Shown here: positions 24,276 through 35,325 of the stretch, in pieces
Numbering within the stretch: the stretch's first letter is position 1
How the letters are laid out: each line of letters begins with the position of its first letter
Source of the DNA: Isoetes taiwanensis
Lineage: Eukaryota > Streptophyta > Lycopodiopsida > Isoetales > Isoetaceae
NCBI GenBank assembly: GCA_021234155.1
Contig: JAJEKV010000003.1
Span: 20,196,386 to 20,260,385 of the forward strand
DNA: 64,000 bases
Direction: 5' to 3'
Program-made: the position numbers and the translations under genes
The notes under the pieces: generated by a model
Database searches by the model: none
Seen by the model: the letters and a program-made list of their open reading frames with translations, nothing else
What the model was told of the DNA's origin: nothing

Positions 24276-25500
24276 TTACAAATTACGCTTCTTTGCCTTT
24301 GGATTCCAAAGATTCCTCGAGTGTGTACAACCAAAAATCTCTTCTTGATCCTCCATTTCTCGCACAAATGATAGATGCACTTGTTTTACATTTGCTTTGG
24401 CTAACTCTTGTCTAGCAAAATACTCTTTGACACTACACTTATCTTCAAGATGCCCTATGCCCTTACAAAAAGTACAAACAGGACATTCTTTACCATAATG
24501 CCCTCTCCTACCACACTTAAGGCAAGGCCTATAATAACAAACTTCGGAAGAATGACTATCCCTTAGACAATGAATGCATGGGGGAAAGACCCTTTTCTCA
24601 GGTTTGGATGCCTTCAACTCTTGAAGTTGTTTAGTCACTTCAGCCAATGCCTCAGCCATCTTGAGCAACTCAGATTTTGAATCTGCAGTAGGGATAATTG
24701 CCTCCTCGGCCTTGGTAGTTCTCTTCTCTTCACGACAAAGATAGATTGGCACTGCGATGTTGTGTATTCTGTTCAAATTCGGTGAAAAAGGATCATTAGT
24801 AAATCGCATCATAGGTTCAGTTGAAGCAGAAATAAACATCCGCTAATTCAGTAGCTTTAGTAAAGGCCTTATGTATGGTGTCAAATCCTTGAGAATCCAC
24901 GTATCCCGGTCATCTTCTTGTGCACCCTAGTACGTCACTTAATCCATTTATAAAAGCTGCTACTAAATCCAAAGTATGATGGGGACATGCTTTCGGTTTG
25001 GCATTTTAACAAATATGCATTAAACCTTTCAGTATATTGATGAATAGTCTCACCATGCTTGATGTGGAATGAGTGTAGCTCGAGCTAATTCTCTTGGCTT
25101 AACCAATTTCCCAAATCGGTTAGAAACTTAGGCACAATATCTTCCCATGTTCTAGTACCTAAAGCAGTCACATAATCCAACCATGCTCTTACCTCCTCAT
25201 TCTTGAAACATTTCTTGAATTCTCCGAGAGCTTGCAGCCTTTCTTGTGTCCATAATCACGGTAATATTCCTCAAAACCTTCAAAAATAATTAGCATTTAT
25301 GCTAGGATCAAAAAGTTGGTGCAGGAACGGCACACTAAGCTCATAAGATTGATGGAGACAAGTGTTCCCCAATACATTGATTCCTTGGGGCACTGTGAGA
25401 ACTCTCGGGGTTTTCTTGTGCCTCCGGGCTTTTCGGTATGATCATTTCCCCTTCTTGGTGCCATTAATTCTTCTTCAAAGTATAGTAATCCCGGTAGGAC
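24276..25500 (-). mobile_element. Gag region with zinc knuckles of the Ty3/gypsy element
   Basis: Nucleocapsid part at 24276-24839 with three cysteine-histidine knuckles: CIHCLRDSHSSEVC, CLKCGRRGHYGKEC and CTFCKGIGHLEDKC, the last two of the C-x2-C-x4-H-x4-C type. The remaining gag, towards 25500, is degraded. Confidence 0.8.
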
Positions 25501-25508
25501 CTCCAAAA

Positions 25509-27903
25509 TGTTGAAGGCTTTTTTTGGCAAAACCTCCAACCTAATGGTTTAGAACCTCCAGGTTGCTTAAGGCAACCACTCACGAATCACCAAAAACGGA
25601 AAAGTCACTTTGAAATTTCAAGATCGACCGCTTTCCCTGAAGCAAAAAAAAAAAATGGTCTCGACCATAAACTTGTGCCATTTAAAATCAAATCAAGCAA
25701 ATCAATTGATTTTTGATAGAGATCTTCTTAACGAGATGTGGGAATCGGTGTTCAAAAGTCTAGATAGAAATTTGAGATAAGCAAGGTTCTCAAAATCACA
25801 CTTCCATTTGGGTCAAAAATTGGTCAATACTAGCAACAACAAGCTATTCTTTTGCATTGAAGATGGAACAAGTTTTTTAGTTTTGGAAATTTGAGATATC
25901 TCGATTGGTGTCTAGATTGAAGGCAACTTAAAAATTGCAGGAAATTAACAACCTAAAGGGTAGAATTTGATTAAAATCTCCTATCATTGACCGTGCAAGA
26001 ACCCGAGAGAACAACTTTACCTAATATGAAATCTAATTGGCTTTTTTGTGTTTTTTTCAAGTGTATCGGTTCGGAAATACCCTCTAGTTATAGTGCATAA
26101 AAATTTCAAACTAAATTATTTTTTAGTTTTACGAAAATCAAGGATTAAACTCAAGAACAATCACCACCACTAATTTTTTTTTTTCTAAGGTCGATTTTCA
26201 TTCAAGAAGCTATTCAAAAGATCAACATCAATTTCCACGAGTCTAATGGTCTCGGGAAAAACAATCAAACAGATCAAATTGTCAATAATCTCAAAAGTGG
26301 TCGATAATCTCAATAGCCCGGTCAATTCTCCGAATTTGGAGGCTAGAGGAGCAAATGCAGACTAGGAATCAGTCAATCCGGCTCGGAAAAGCTTCAAGTC
26401 GGCGTTCTTCACGCATACAACCCCAGGAAAACAATGCAAGATCTCAATCCATCTTAAAGCCCCTGTTTCAGTTCAAATCTTGGCAAATTCTGTTTGAAAT
26501 TCAAATTTTTGTTTGTTTATGAGTCGGTATGGATGCGTGTAGGTGAATGGAGGGTGCAGAGCTATGATTAAGCGGTAATTCCAACCAATTTTCCCGGATC
26601 TTGGCCTTCGCCGAAAATTAGGGTTCTTGAAAAATAGTCCAAATATCCCACAGGCATGTTTAGAAAAAGCAGACTAGTGTATAAAAGGAATTTTACCGCA
26701 ATTTCTTCGAATAAGCGTGCCATTATGAAGGGGAACTGCGGCGGCTGCCGCCCCCATGCCCCATGGTGCCAATGGAGGGTGTGGATTGGTGGATGATGGT
26801 GGCGGGGGGTAGAAAATGCTAGGTGGGGTAGAATAGGAAAAATTTTTTTTTAATTTTTTATAGAAAGGCACGAATCTCAAGGCAATAATCCAAAGGCCAA
26901 GATAAAGGATATTAGCATATTCTCCCATCTCAATTGGAATCTTTTGCTAGGAATAATTTTTTGCATAGCTTAACCATAGGATGTGAAATATGGCAAAAAA
27001 AAGATGACTAGGCAATTGTGATGGCATATGACATGGCAATGGTGATGACTAGGCAAATGACATGGCAATGTATCTTGACTCAATTTTTTGTCTAGCCAAA
27101 AACTTTTTCAACTTATGGATGTGGATGACACGTGTATGGCATATATGATGATGAGGAGGATGATGTGCAAATGACATGGCACTCCCAAGTGGCAATATTA
27201 CATAGAATCATAATCAACTTGAAAAATGGAAGCCCTTTAGCCAATTTTTAATTTTGAACTTGGGGATGGAGGGAGTATGATGTAAGTGATGATGAGGAAT
27301 GATGGAGATGTGAGGTGGCTTCCAAGGTTATACGTGGCACAATGCCACCTTTATGCATAACTTTTGCAAATTCCTTGACCATTTTTCTTTTTGGAAGCTT
27401 ATCATGGAAATGAATGTATGGAGTTATGGAAGAGATGAGAGTGAAGCTTTTTTGGCTAGACAAAAAATGTTGTCAATTGGAAAACAAGGTTGATTGAGGA
27501 TGTACCAACTTGGAAATCAAGGAAAGAAGGTGGTATGGGGTGAAATAATGGTATAGGAATTTGCCTCAATATGAACTTGATCTAGAGTTATTTTGCACAT
27601 ACCATGGAACTCTTGGGGGTCTTCAAAACCTTCTTATGTCTTCAAAGTAAATGTTTGTGTCCTTTGCTCTCTTGTTTGCTCAAATATGATGACTTGACTT
27701 TTTCTTGCTCCTTGTGACCATTTAATTTGATCTAATGAAATAGCTTCCATGAATGTCCTTCCTTAGTCTTCATCAAAAAAATTCTTCAATGATCTGAAAC
27801 AAAAAAATCCTTCAAGAGTGTAATCAGCTTAAAATCAGCATTGGCAGCTTGTCTTCTTCTTGTGTTGTACAATTTCCTCTTGCTGCCACAAAATGTGGCA
27901 GCA
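25509..27903 (-). repeat. 5' LTR of the Ty3/gypsy element (right)
   Basis: About 2.4 kb, the partner of 16769-19152. Ends TGTTGAAGG and GGCAGCA on the plus strand, then GCATG. Confidence 0.92.
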
Positions 27904-28912
27904 GCATGCCTCATTCAAGCTTCCACATTTTGCATACATATCCACCAGGTCACTTCCAATGATGGCATCTGAGTGAATCCTACAGGCAACAATCTGCTTA
28001 TGGATGAGCCTGCCTTGATCAATAGCCCCAATGCTGCCACATGCTTTCAACGCACTTGAGAATGTGACTCTATCTGACTTCATGCCTGCATTTTGCATTT
28101 TTTCAAAGCATTCAAAAGCAGAAAAGGGTTCATTATTCTGGATATAACCTACAACCATAGCTGTCCATGAAACCAAATCTCGATTTGGCAGTATGTTGAA
28201 AAGATTGCATGCCTCGTCCATGTTCCCACATTTTACATATCCAGATATTATAGCATTCCATAAGACAACATTGTCCTTTTGCAAAGTATCAAACACTTTA
28301 CGTGCCTCATCCAAGCTGCCACATTTGGAATACATGTCAATTAGAGTACTTCCGACGAATTCATCCAGCTGAAGACTATGCTTCATGATTTCATTATGGA
28401 TGCATCTTCTTCATGATTTCATTATGGATGCATCTTCCTTGGTTCACATATAAGGAGCCAATACATGCTTTCAAACCAGCAAGATAGACATGTTTGTCAC
28501 TCTTCACACCTGACATTACCATTCTCTCAAATAAGTGTAAAACTGTCTCATATGTACCAGAAAGGACATGGGCTCCTAAAATTGCACTCCTGGTAAAACG
28601 ACTTGGTTTGGGAACCTTGCTAAATGCTTCATTCGATTCCATCAAGCTCCCACAAGAGGCAAACTGGCGAATCAGATGGTCATTCAAAATGGCCACCGAT
28701 TCCCCTCCATCAGGACCCACCAAGGACCTGCAATCTCCTACAAAGATCCCGGATCTTGTTGTGTTCCAAAGCCTTTGTGAGAAAATAAACATGTTTTCTA
28801 GGCATGGGTATGCCCCTATTTGTCCCATAACTTCGCACATCCCGAGTGCATCGTCTAAGTTTTGATTTGGCAAAGACATAAAGACCAAAACAGACCTCAA
28901 CCTACCAAGCAA
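27904..28912 (-). pseudogene. PPR gene, N-terminal part
   Basis: PLS-class pentatricopeptide protein, a family of organelle RNA-binding and editing factors. The start chosen is the ATG ending at 28912 (MLGRLRSVLVF). Motifs follow in order: SCGSLMESNEAFSKV, KSDKHVYLAGLKAC, STLIDMYSKCGSLDEARKVF, NVVLWNAIISGYVKCGNMDEA, DLVSWTAMVVGYIQNNEPFSAF, KSDRVTFSSALKACGS, DLVDMYAKCGSLNEA. Two lesions are visible in this host gene. A 28-bp tandem duplication near 28383-28438 (AAGATGCATCC type unit) shifts the frame between the first and second open stretches. The LTR element interrupts the coding sequence at GCATG. The C-terminal part is at 16453-16768. Further N-terminal sequence or an upstream exon cannot be excluded. 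Confidence 0.9.
28383..28438. repeat. 28-bp tandem duplication in the PPR gene
   Basis: The unit TTCATGATTTCATTATGGAT plus GCATCTTC occurs twice back to back. Its length is not a multiple of three, so the PPR frame changes here. Removing one unit gives a continuous PPR reading (CIHNEIMKHSLQLDEF). Confidence 0.9.
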
Positions 28913-29874
28913 GGAGAATTACATTAAAAAAAGACACCGATATATAAATTCTTACCTCTTTGTGTCCCGAAAGGTATCTTCGAGTTTGTCGATTATCACC
29001 TCATATGAATACAAGTTCATTTGGAAAAAAAAAAAAAAGAGTAAATCAGAATGTGGTCTTTACAAGATGCGGTCCTTTTAACAATCATGGTCGATGCCAT
29101 GATATTCTTCCTTGCCATACGCCCGCTTGCTCATGGGTCAGGCAGAAAAGTATAATTTTGTTGGTTCATTCCCGAGATGGGGAGAACTCGTCTCTGCTGC
29201 TGATCCGAGAGGGTTGGATTCATCACCCTTACGAAATTATTCAGAGGGATTGTCGTCATGTTTGATAATGAATTAGAGTTTCTACACGACGACAAAAAAG
29301 CAAAGAAGCAAAGACACTCCTCCAGTGCAAGCAATCTCTCCTGTATAGATTCAAATGACCTCCAAATGACCTCTTTTGTGTAGATTCCGCAGAGTCACCG
29401 CGTGAGAAGGAAGGAAATAGAGATAGAAACGCCAGCATAACTTCCAACGCCCTTGAACACGCTGGAATTTCCATGTATTTTCTTCACCGTAGATGAAATC
29501 AAACGAGCAACGTGGACACTAGAATTGCTTCAAAGTGTCCACTTGCGTTTGTGCAAACGTGCTAAAAAAAAACAACCTTTTAAGCCTGATTTACATCAGA
29601 CCTTTAAGATCTCTAAGTCCATTTGGACATAAAAGCCTTTTAGCTGCAGGCCTGAACAAGATACAGGTGATTATCTAATCTAGGCCTTGATTTGAGACAT
29701 TAATATACAAGAAATTGAAGATATATTCTAAAGAGTCAAAAAAAGAAAAAACAAAACAAAGTAAAGAAGCTATAGGACGAGATGCAGAAAATATAGGAAG
29801 TATAGGACGAGATGGTTTTTTTTATCCTCACCACACTATTGGCTTAGAGAGAAGTAGAAAATGGATTCCATTGC
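28913..29874. other. No recognisable gene
   Basis: Upstream side of the PPR gene. Short open frames on the minus strand at 29131-29474 have no family motif and could be leader sequence of the PPR gene. Confidence 0.4.
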
Positions 29875-30324
29875 ATTAATTAACACAAACTATTGCATCC
29901 AACACATTTAAATTAAAATCCCCCTAAAACCCCCTTTGGTTTGGGTGCATATTCACACGGGGGGTTATGTAGGGCAGCGAGAGCCCTAAATATTTACAAT
30001 ACATGTATAAAATTAACACCATTAAGTACATTTACTCAAACCTTATAGTATTTAGAAAACCTTAATGTACAGTATACAAAAACTTGTACATGCATACCCC
30101 ACAAACGAGGATCGCTATGTACGGTCCAGATCAAGGAATAAAGGGTAAATATGCCCATCCAACAGCTCTCGATGCCCGAAGTAACCCCCCGTGTGAATAT
30201 GCACCCAAACCAAAGGGGGTTTTAGGGGGATTTTAATTTAAATGTGTTGGATGCAATAGTTTGTGTTAATTAATGTTAATGGTAGTTATATTAAAAAAAA
30301 TTTTGGGCCCTTCGGGCCCTAACA
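29875..30324 (-). repeat. Foldback element, copy 2 (most complete arms)
   Basis: Two near-identical inner arms of about 105 bp face each other: 29875-29990, and about 30168-30280 inverted. Each includes AACACATTTAAATTAAAATC and CCCCTTTGGTTTGGGTGC. The core between them includes ACCCCACAAACGAGGATCGC. The right end runs through an outer arm into GGGCCCTTCGGGCCCTAAC. The left outer arm is absent. The core orientation matches copy 1. No ORF. Confidence 0.85.
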
Positions 30325-31480
30325 AAAAAGCAAGGAAATAGAACAAAATAACAAGAATCCTCCTCTAGGCTGAGTTGAATGGCAATTCACCTAGTCTCTT
30401 GCTAAATATAAAGGAAAAAAGGGAAAAACTATGATGATGTATAATAAAAGAGCAAGAAGAATAAATAAAGAACCGGCATAACCATTGTACTAGCAAATTT
30501 TTTTAGAAGATAACCGTTGTAGTAGCAAATACACTAAGATAAAAAATTGTACTCATGTTTATTTAACAACGTGAACTAGAAATAAAACTAAGAACATATA
30601 ACATTGATGTGCATCTCTAGTTTTGTATAAGGAGGTAAAACAACAATGGTATAGACAGCAAATGATAAACACATTTAACAAGGTCAACTTTTTACTAGAT
30701 AAAGGATTCCCAGAGCTCCAAAGTAATTGAGTAGCAAAGTATAAAGCGAAAAGGTGCCCACAGTTTGGAGACAAAAGTAAGTGTATTCTTTGGGGCCACT
30801 TTTGTTTGTTTCCTGAAGAGATACTGGCTTTGTGATGGTCTTCCATATGCTGCACCAGGCCATAAACAGAAGCCAAACAGAAGCCTCCTTTCTGCAGAGA
30901 TATTCTTTCTGAGAGCATGCAATCATATTCAAAGCAGCTTGAATATTTGCCCCTTTTAAACGGCCAAAGACCTCATCAAACTAGAATCTGTGAAGAATGT
31001 AAGAAGCAGATTGATTCTGAGAATCGCCTGCATAGAAACAAATGTGCTCACATGATAATGCCAGCCATCGATTAAGCTCAAAATGAAGCTAATAAATTAT
31101 ATTTCTTACCTGAAACGGTTGAACAAATTTAAGACCAAGGGATTTCATATTGTTTGTGGATGAAACAAGCTGTGCAGCCATGAGCAGCGCTAATAAGAAC
31201 TTGAATTCGAACCTTGAACTGGATCTCCCTCTTTGTATAAACCTACAGGCATAAACTGGATTTGCTTCACAAATTCATCTCTGCTTCACAAATGCGTCTC
31301 TGCTTGGACTGCTTCAATTTTATATCCAACTGATTTGTGTAAGCTTGCCATAAAAATACATGGCCAAACCTGTTCGGAGCATACTATATGCTAAAGGTTT
31401 CACAAATGCCAGAGATTCTTAGTGATAAAGAGCTTATGAAAAACCAAGAATCAACAATAAGTTCTTGCATTCTGTAAGCA
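30325..31480. other. No recognisable gene
   Basis: An open minus-strand stretch at 30559-30932 looks moderately protein-like (KEASVWLLFMAWCSIW) but matches no family I know. No splice-consistent model was found. Confidence 0.35.
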
Positions 31481-31489
31481 GGGTAACTC

Positions 31490-31790
31490 CATGATTCGAC
31501 CCTGATTCGACTTCACAAATGCCGCTGCTGCTGTATGACCCAAAATAAAAACAAGGTCGATGATGTGGCAAATCTAAGAACCCTAAACTATGGGACGTAC
31601 CAGGGAGTAGATCCGACCAGATGGGCCCGATCAGGGCAGTGATCTTTGCCCATTCGACTTCACAAATGCCGCTGCTGCTGTAAGTATGACCTAAAATAAA
31701 AACAAGATGTACCACGGAGTAGGTCCGACCAGATGGGCCCGATCAGTTCAGCAGTGATCTTTGCCCAATTTGCCCAATTCCGTTGCATGG
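31490..31790. repeat. Tandem duplication of about 150 bp
   Basis: A segment starting ATTCGACTTCACAAATGCCG and containing GACCAGATGGGCCCGATCAG occurs at about 31505-31652 and again at 31655-31775, with small indels between the copies. No coding meaning was seen. Confidence 0.85.
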
Positions 31791-31912
31791 CGATAAGCCC
31801 GGCCCAGATGTCATATATGACACATCGAAAAAAAAAAACAAAAGGCATGCACCTAACAGAACCACAACCACACGATTTGCCCTCTTCTTTGAAATCAACG
31901 GCAAAAAAAAAG

Positions 31913-32031
31913 GTGCACTCTAGAAATACTATTTAGTACACCTAGATGAATACGACAACCAAATCATAGGAAAACCTTAGTAAAAATCGTACAAAAACAC
32001 AAAAAAAACCCCCTGTTATTTTGCTACATAT
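31913..32031 (+). repeat. 120-bp dispersed repeat, copy a
   Basis: Begins GTGCACTCTAGA, contains AAATCATAGGAAAACCTTAG and CCCCCTGTTATT, and ends near GCTACATATT. Other copies: 47659-47777 (same direction), 56301-56420 and 46110-46195 (inverted, the last truncated). Unknown element, possibly a MITE or SINE. Confidence 0.75.
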
Positions 32032-32039
32032 TGATTATA

Positions 32040-32640
32040 CAAGAAAAAGGTCAAATATTTAGATGATGCATTCTAATGTTCAAAACCTGTATGCTACATC
32101 CTGGAGATACAATGAATCAACCAAAATAGCTTGAAGGGAAAACCATCGGAACAACAAAATCTTACAGGATTCAAGTCTTTACATATCAAGAACAGTTGTA
32201 AAAATTAGAGCTCAGAATTAACATGCCGAAAACCTAGCTTCATGATTCAGTAGTTAATTAAGAAAAACAACTGGATAACCAGATAAATAATCCTTTACTT
32301 GCATTACAATATGCACAAATTCGCATGCTTCATCACCCCATCTTTTATTATATGGCCTATACTTGAAAGAAAAAATGCAATATTTCTGGAAGAAAGCCAG
32401 TATACTTCAAAATTCATATCTACAAAACAGTCATAACTTTGGATAAAATTGAAGATTTTGTACCTGATAGAAGTATTTCAAACTACATCTTAGTACAACA
32501 GATAACCTTAATAATTACAATTGAGACGTAGAACTCCGCAATTGAGACGTAGACGCATTCTCACTCGCAAAAGTGTGTGTTGATAGGTTGGCAAAAGTGT
32601 ACGGCTTGATGGACATTGGACATTCTGATTCTGGCATGTC
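32040..32640. other. No recognisable gene
   Basis: AT-rich spacer without coding or repeat signal that I can name. Confidence 0.45.
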
Positions 32641-34275
32641 TTCATGATTATCCATGGAAGCTTCTTGTTCATGGACAGACCACAAAGCTATTGGAATTCC
32701 TTTGGCATTTATGTTAGTGCAGAAACAGCATGGGAAGAAATTATTAAGGGTTTTGAAAAGCACCTTTTTTGGTGGTCAACTACAAAGTTATCTCTCGTTG
32801 ATCGCATTACAGTGTTCAACTCAGTTCACAGTAGTACCCATGTTTATATGGCCTCCTTGTTGCTAGCCCCACATGTTAAAGTACAGGAGCTCATTGCAAT
32901 AGTCTAAAACTTCATATTGTTGGCGCAGAGGAGGGCGTTGTAGTTAAGATGGCTTGGTCCAAATGCATCCTTCCCAAGTGGGCATGTGGCGTGGGTATGA
33001 TGGACTTCTTACTGCAGCATAAGGTCCTCATATCAAAATTCATTTGGCGGCTCTTGAATGGTGAAGATAACTCTCCTAATCTACGCCTTCTCAAACAATC
33101 TCTTGTTCATTATATCCCTGCAAGCAAGAAGGCAGTCATGCCAGTTCTTCCCTGGACTCTATTTCACCCTCTTGCGCCTTTTTCAAATACATCTCCTTTC
33201 CTACGAGGATTATTGTCAACATGGGATGTGGTCAAACATCTATTTTGGTTGTATCCTTCCATCCATGCTCTCATAATACTGCATGGTAGTGGGCGCCATT
33301 GCCACCAGATCTCTCAGCACCTCCACTTGCTGCATTTCATCCCCTTACACAGAGTTGATGGGTCCTAGCAGGTGTTGTCCTATTGAAGCATGGTATGAAG
33401 GTGGTCGCCTCTTGTCATGGCTGATGTTTCAAGCAAAATTTTTACTCTCACATTGGGATGAAACTGTATTGGAGAAGGTAGCAAAGAACTTGCCTCTCAT
33501 AGTGGAAGTTGGTGTCAGGGACAGAGTGCGGTGGGGTTGTCACGAGGATATTCACAGAGGCAAGTACTTTGTCTGCTCCATATATCATCTCCTCTTACCT
33601 CCATGGCCTCTCCCATTTCCAAGTAGATGGCAATTACAGATTCCAGAGCCCATGTGGGCTCGGATATGGCACTGGCTTTGGTATAAGTTGCGCCATCCTA
33701 AATTTTCAGTACTTTGATGGCAAGTTTTACATAGGTTTTTGTGAGTAAATGCCTTGCAAAATCGTTGTGATCTTTGCGTCTCTGCAATATGCATGTTTTG
33801 CATTTTGGATGTCAACACACTTGAGCATTGCCTCTTTTCTTGTCCAGAGGTTCAACCGGCATGGTCCTAGCTTCAAGGTTTATTTAACAGTACACTGGAT
33901 AGTGGGATCCTATCGAGGTGCATGGGCCCCAGCTAAGCAGAAGGCATTTCATCTAGGGTCTGGTTGGTTACTATGGTCAATCTAGTAGCGTCATAGGCTT
34001 CATATTTTTAAAGGCATTTATTCACCCGTTCATAGTATTATTGTTGTAGCCCGGGGTAAGATACAGATGGCTTATAAGTCCTTCTCCTTCAGAGAAGAAG
34101 TGGGAGATCGTATCTGGATTTAGCATCTTCGAATTGATTCTTATCATTAGTCTCCTCGTGGAATAAGCACATCATGCTTCAGGCTCATGTTGCAGGAGCA
34201 TTTTCTTGTGCTTACAGAGCTAGAGGAGATATGTACATCTTGTAATGTTTGCTTTTGATTAATTATTTGTCCTTC
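32640..34275 (+). mobile_element. LINE family B, degraded 3' half
   Basis: Translation in shifting frames gives TKLSLVDRITVFNSVHSSTH, AWSKCILPKWACGVGMMDF, HKVLISKFIWRLLN, then WARIWHWLWYKLRHPKF and AFHLGSGWLLWSI. These are the post-RT and zf-RVT regions of plant LINEs and parallel the fragment at 4.1-4.8 kb (YLATGWLLWTIW). Several frameshifts and stops. The 3' end is near 34270, just before a short A-run. Confidence 0.75.
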
Positions 34276-34875
34276 CAAAAAAAAGGGGAGGTGTGTAAAT
34301 ATTTCTTTTGTTAAGACTACTAGGTCAATTTGTACTTTATATTATGTGAAAATGTTAAAAGTTGAACAAGTTCCGAGCAGTTATGTTTGCAAATGGTTTT
34401 TCCCTTTTGGGGGGGAGGAGAGGGCACCTATGAAAAAGCTTTAAAAATAGAAGTCCTAAAAAACAACAGTATGGCAGACCTTTTTGGGACGAAGGGGCAG
34501 CTGGGACGGCGGACACATGGGCAACGACCTGCTAGCTTCTTCAAGCAAGGGGAGGGGGTCTGGAAACGGAGCAGGGCAGTGGGGATGCATTTTTTTGAAG
34601 TCATAGCAACAAAGTGTGATCCGGAGTTTAAGGTTTGAAGCTAAGGTTTTATTCTTCTTTGGTTCTGCTTCGGCAGCTTTGAGCCCAACTGTGCCTAACC
34701 CTGTTGGTCCATGAAATGCACGGCCATGAAATGTTGGTCTATGAAATGCAAAGTGCTAAGCTTGATGTCGGAAATGAGAAGTCTAGACTTCGGTCTGAGG
34801 AAAGGCAGACTGCTTTGGCTGGTTCTAGCCCTCTTGCTGGAAGCACCTCTTGTTCAGACTGTCTTTGCTATATGC

Positions 34876-35073
34876 TAAGGACGTGGAGTCCAAAGATGGC
34901 TTTTAGTCCAAAGATGGCCTATGGTCCAAAGAGAGCCTTTGGTCCAAAGAAGGACCAAAGGGAGCGTGCATGCTATATAGTAGCTCGGGGGAGAGCTCTG
35001 GGGCAGCTGTGTCATAGCTGAGGGCTCGTGGTTGGGTGGTGAGATAGCGTGCCACGTCAAGTGTCTGTTTTAG
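34876..35073 (+). repeat. Left LTR of the chromovirus-type element
   Basis: Contains tandem GTCCAAAGATGG-type words and GAGAGCTCTGGGGCAGC. It ends TCTGTTTTAG next to the primer-binding site. Confidence 0.8.
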
Positions 35074-35164
35074 TGGTATCAGAGCTTCAGGTTTCGGTGG
35101 GTGCCTCTTGTTTCCATGAGAGGTGGGGATTGTGCTTACATCCAGACTTGTGTTTTGCCCAACA

Positions 35165-35325
35165 ATCTAGTTCTAGTATGGCTAGGTTGTGCTTTGTAAC
35201 TTGGGCTATTGCCTTGGCAAGCATGGAGCTATGGATGTAAGATCCCAACGATTCTGCAATAGCTAGACTATGCTTTGTAGCTTGGGTTCTGGCCTTAGCA
35301 AGCATAGCGCTATGGATGTATAGTA
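35165..35325. repeat. Imperfect tandem repeat of about 80 bp
   Basis: Two copies of a unit containing CTTTGTAACTTGGGCT / CTTTGTAGCTTGGGTT and GCTATGGATGTA, inside the decayed element just after its left LTR. Confidence 0.7.

Larger units (their letters stand above)
16769..27903 (-). mobile_element. Ty3/gypsy LTR retrotransposon inserted in a PPR gene
   Basis: Element of about 11.1 kb on the minus strand. Its long LTRs begin TGTTGAAGG and end in CA on the plus strand, and a 5-bp target duplication flanks it. Order along the minus strand: gag with zinc knuckles, retropepsin-like protease, reverse transcriptase, RNase H-like region, integrase with a C-terminal tail, then a long untranslated region with 166-bp tandem repeats. 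The integrase motif ATDYFTKW and the long LTRs resemble the Athila/Tat side of plant Ty3/gypsy rather than chromoviruses. That placement is tentative. The coding region is broken in roughly ten places or more. The LTRs are similar along nearly their whole length, which suggests a fairly recent insertion. I cannot compute an age. Confidence 0.93.
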
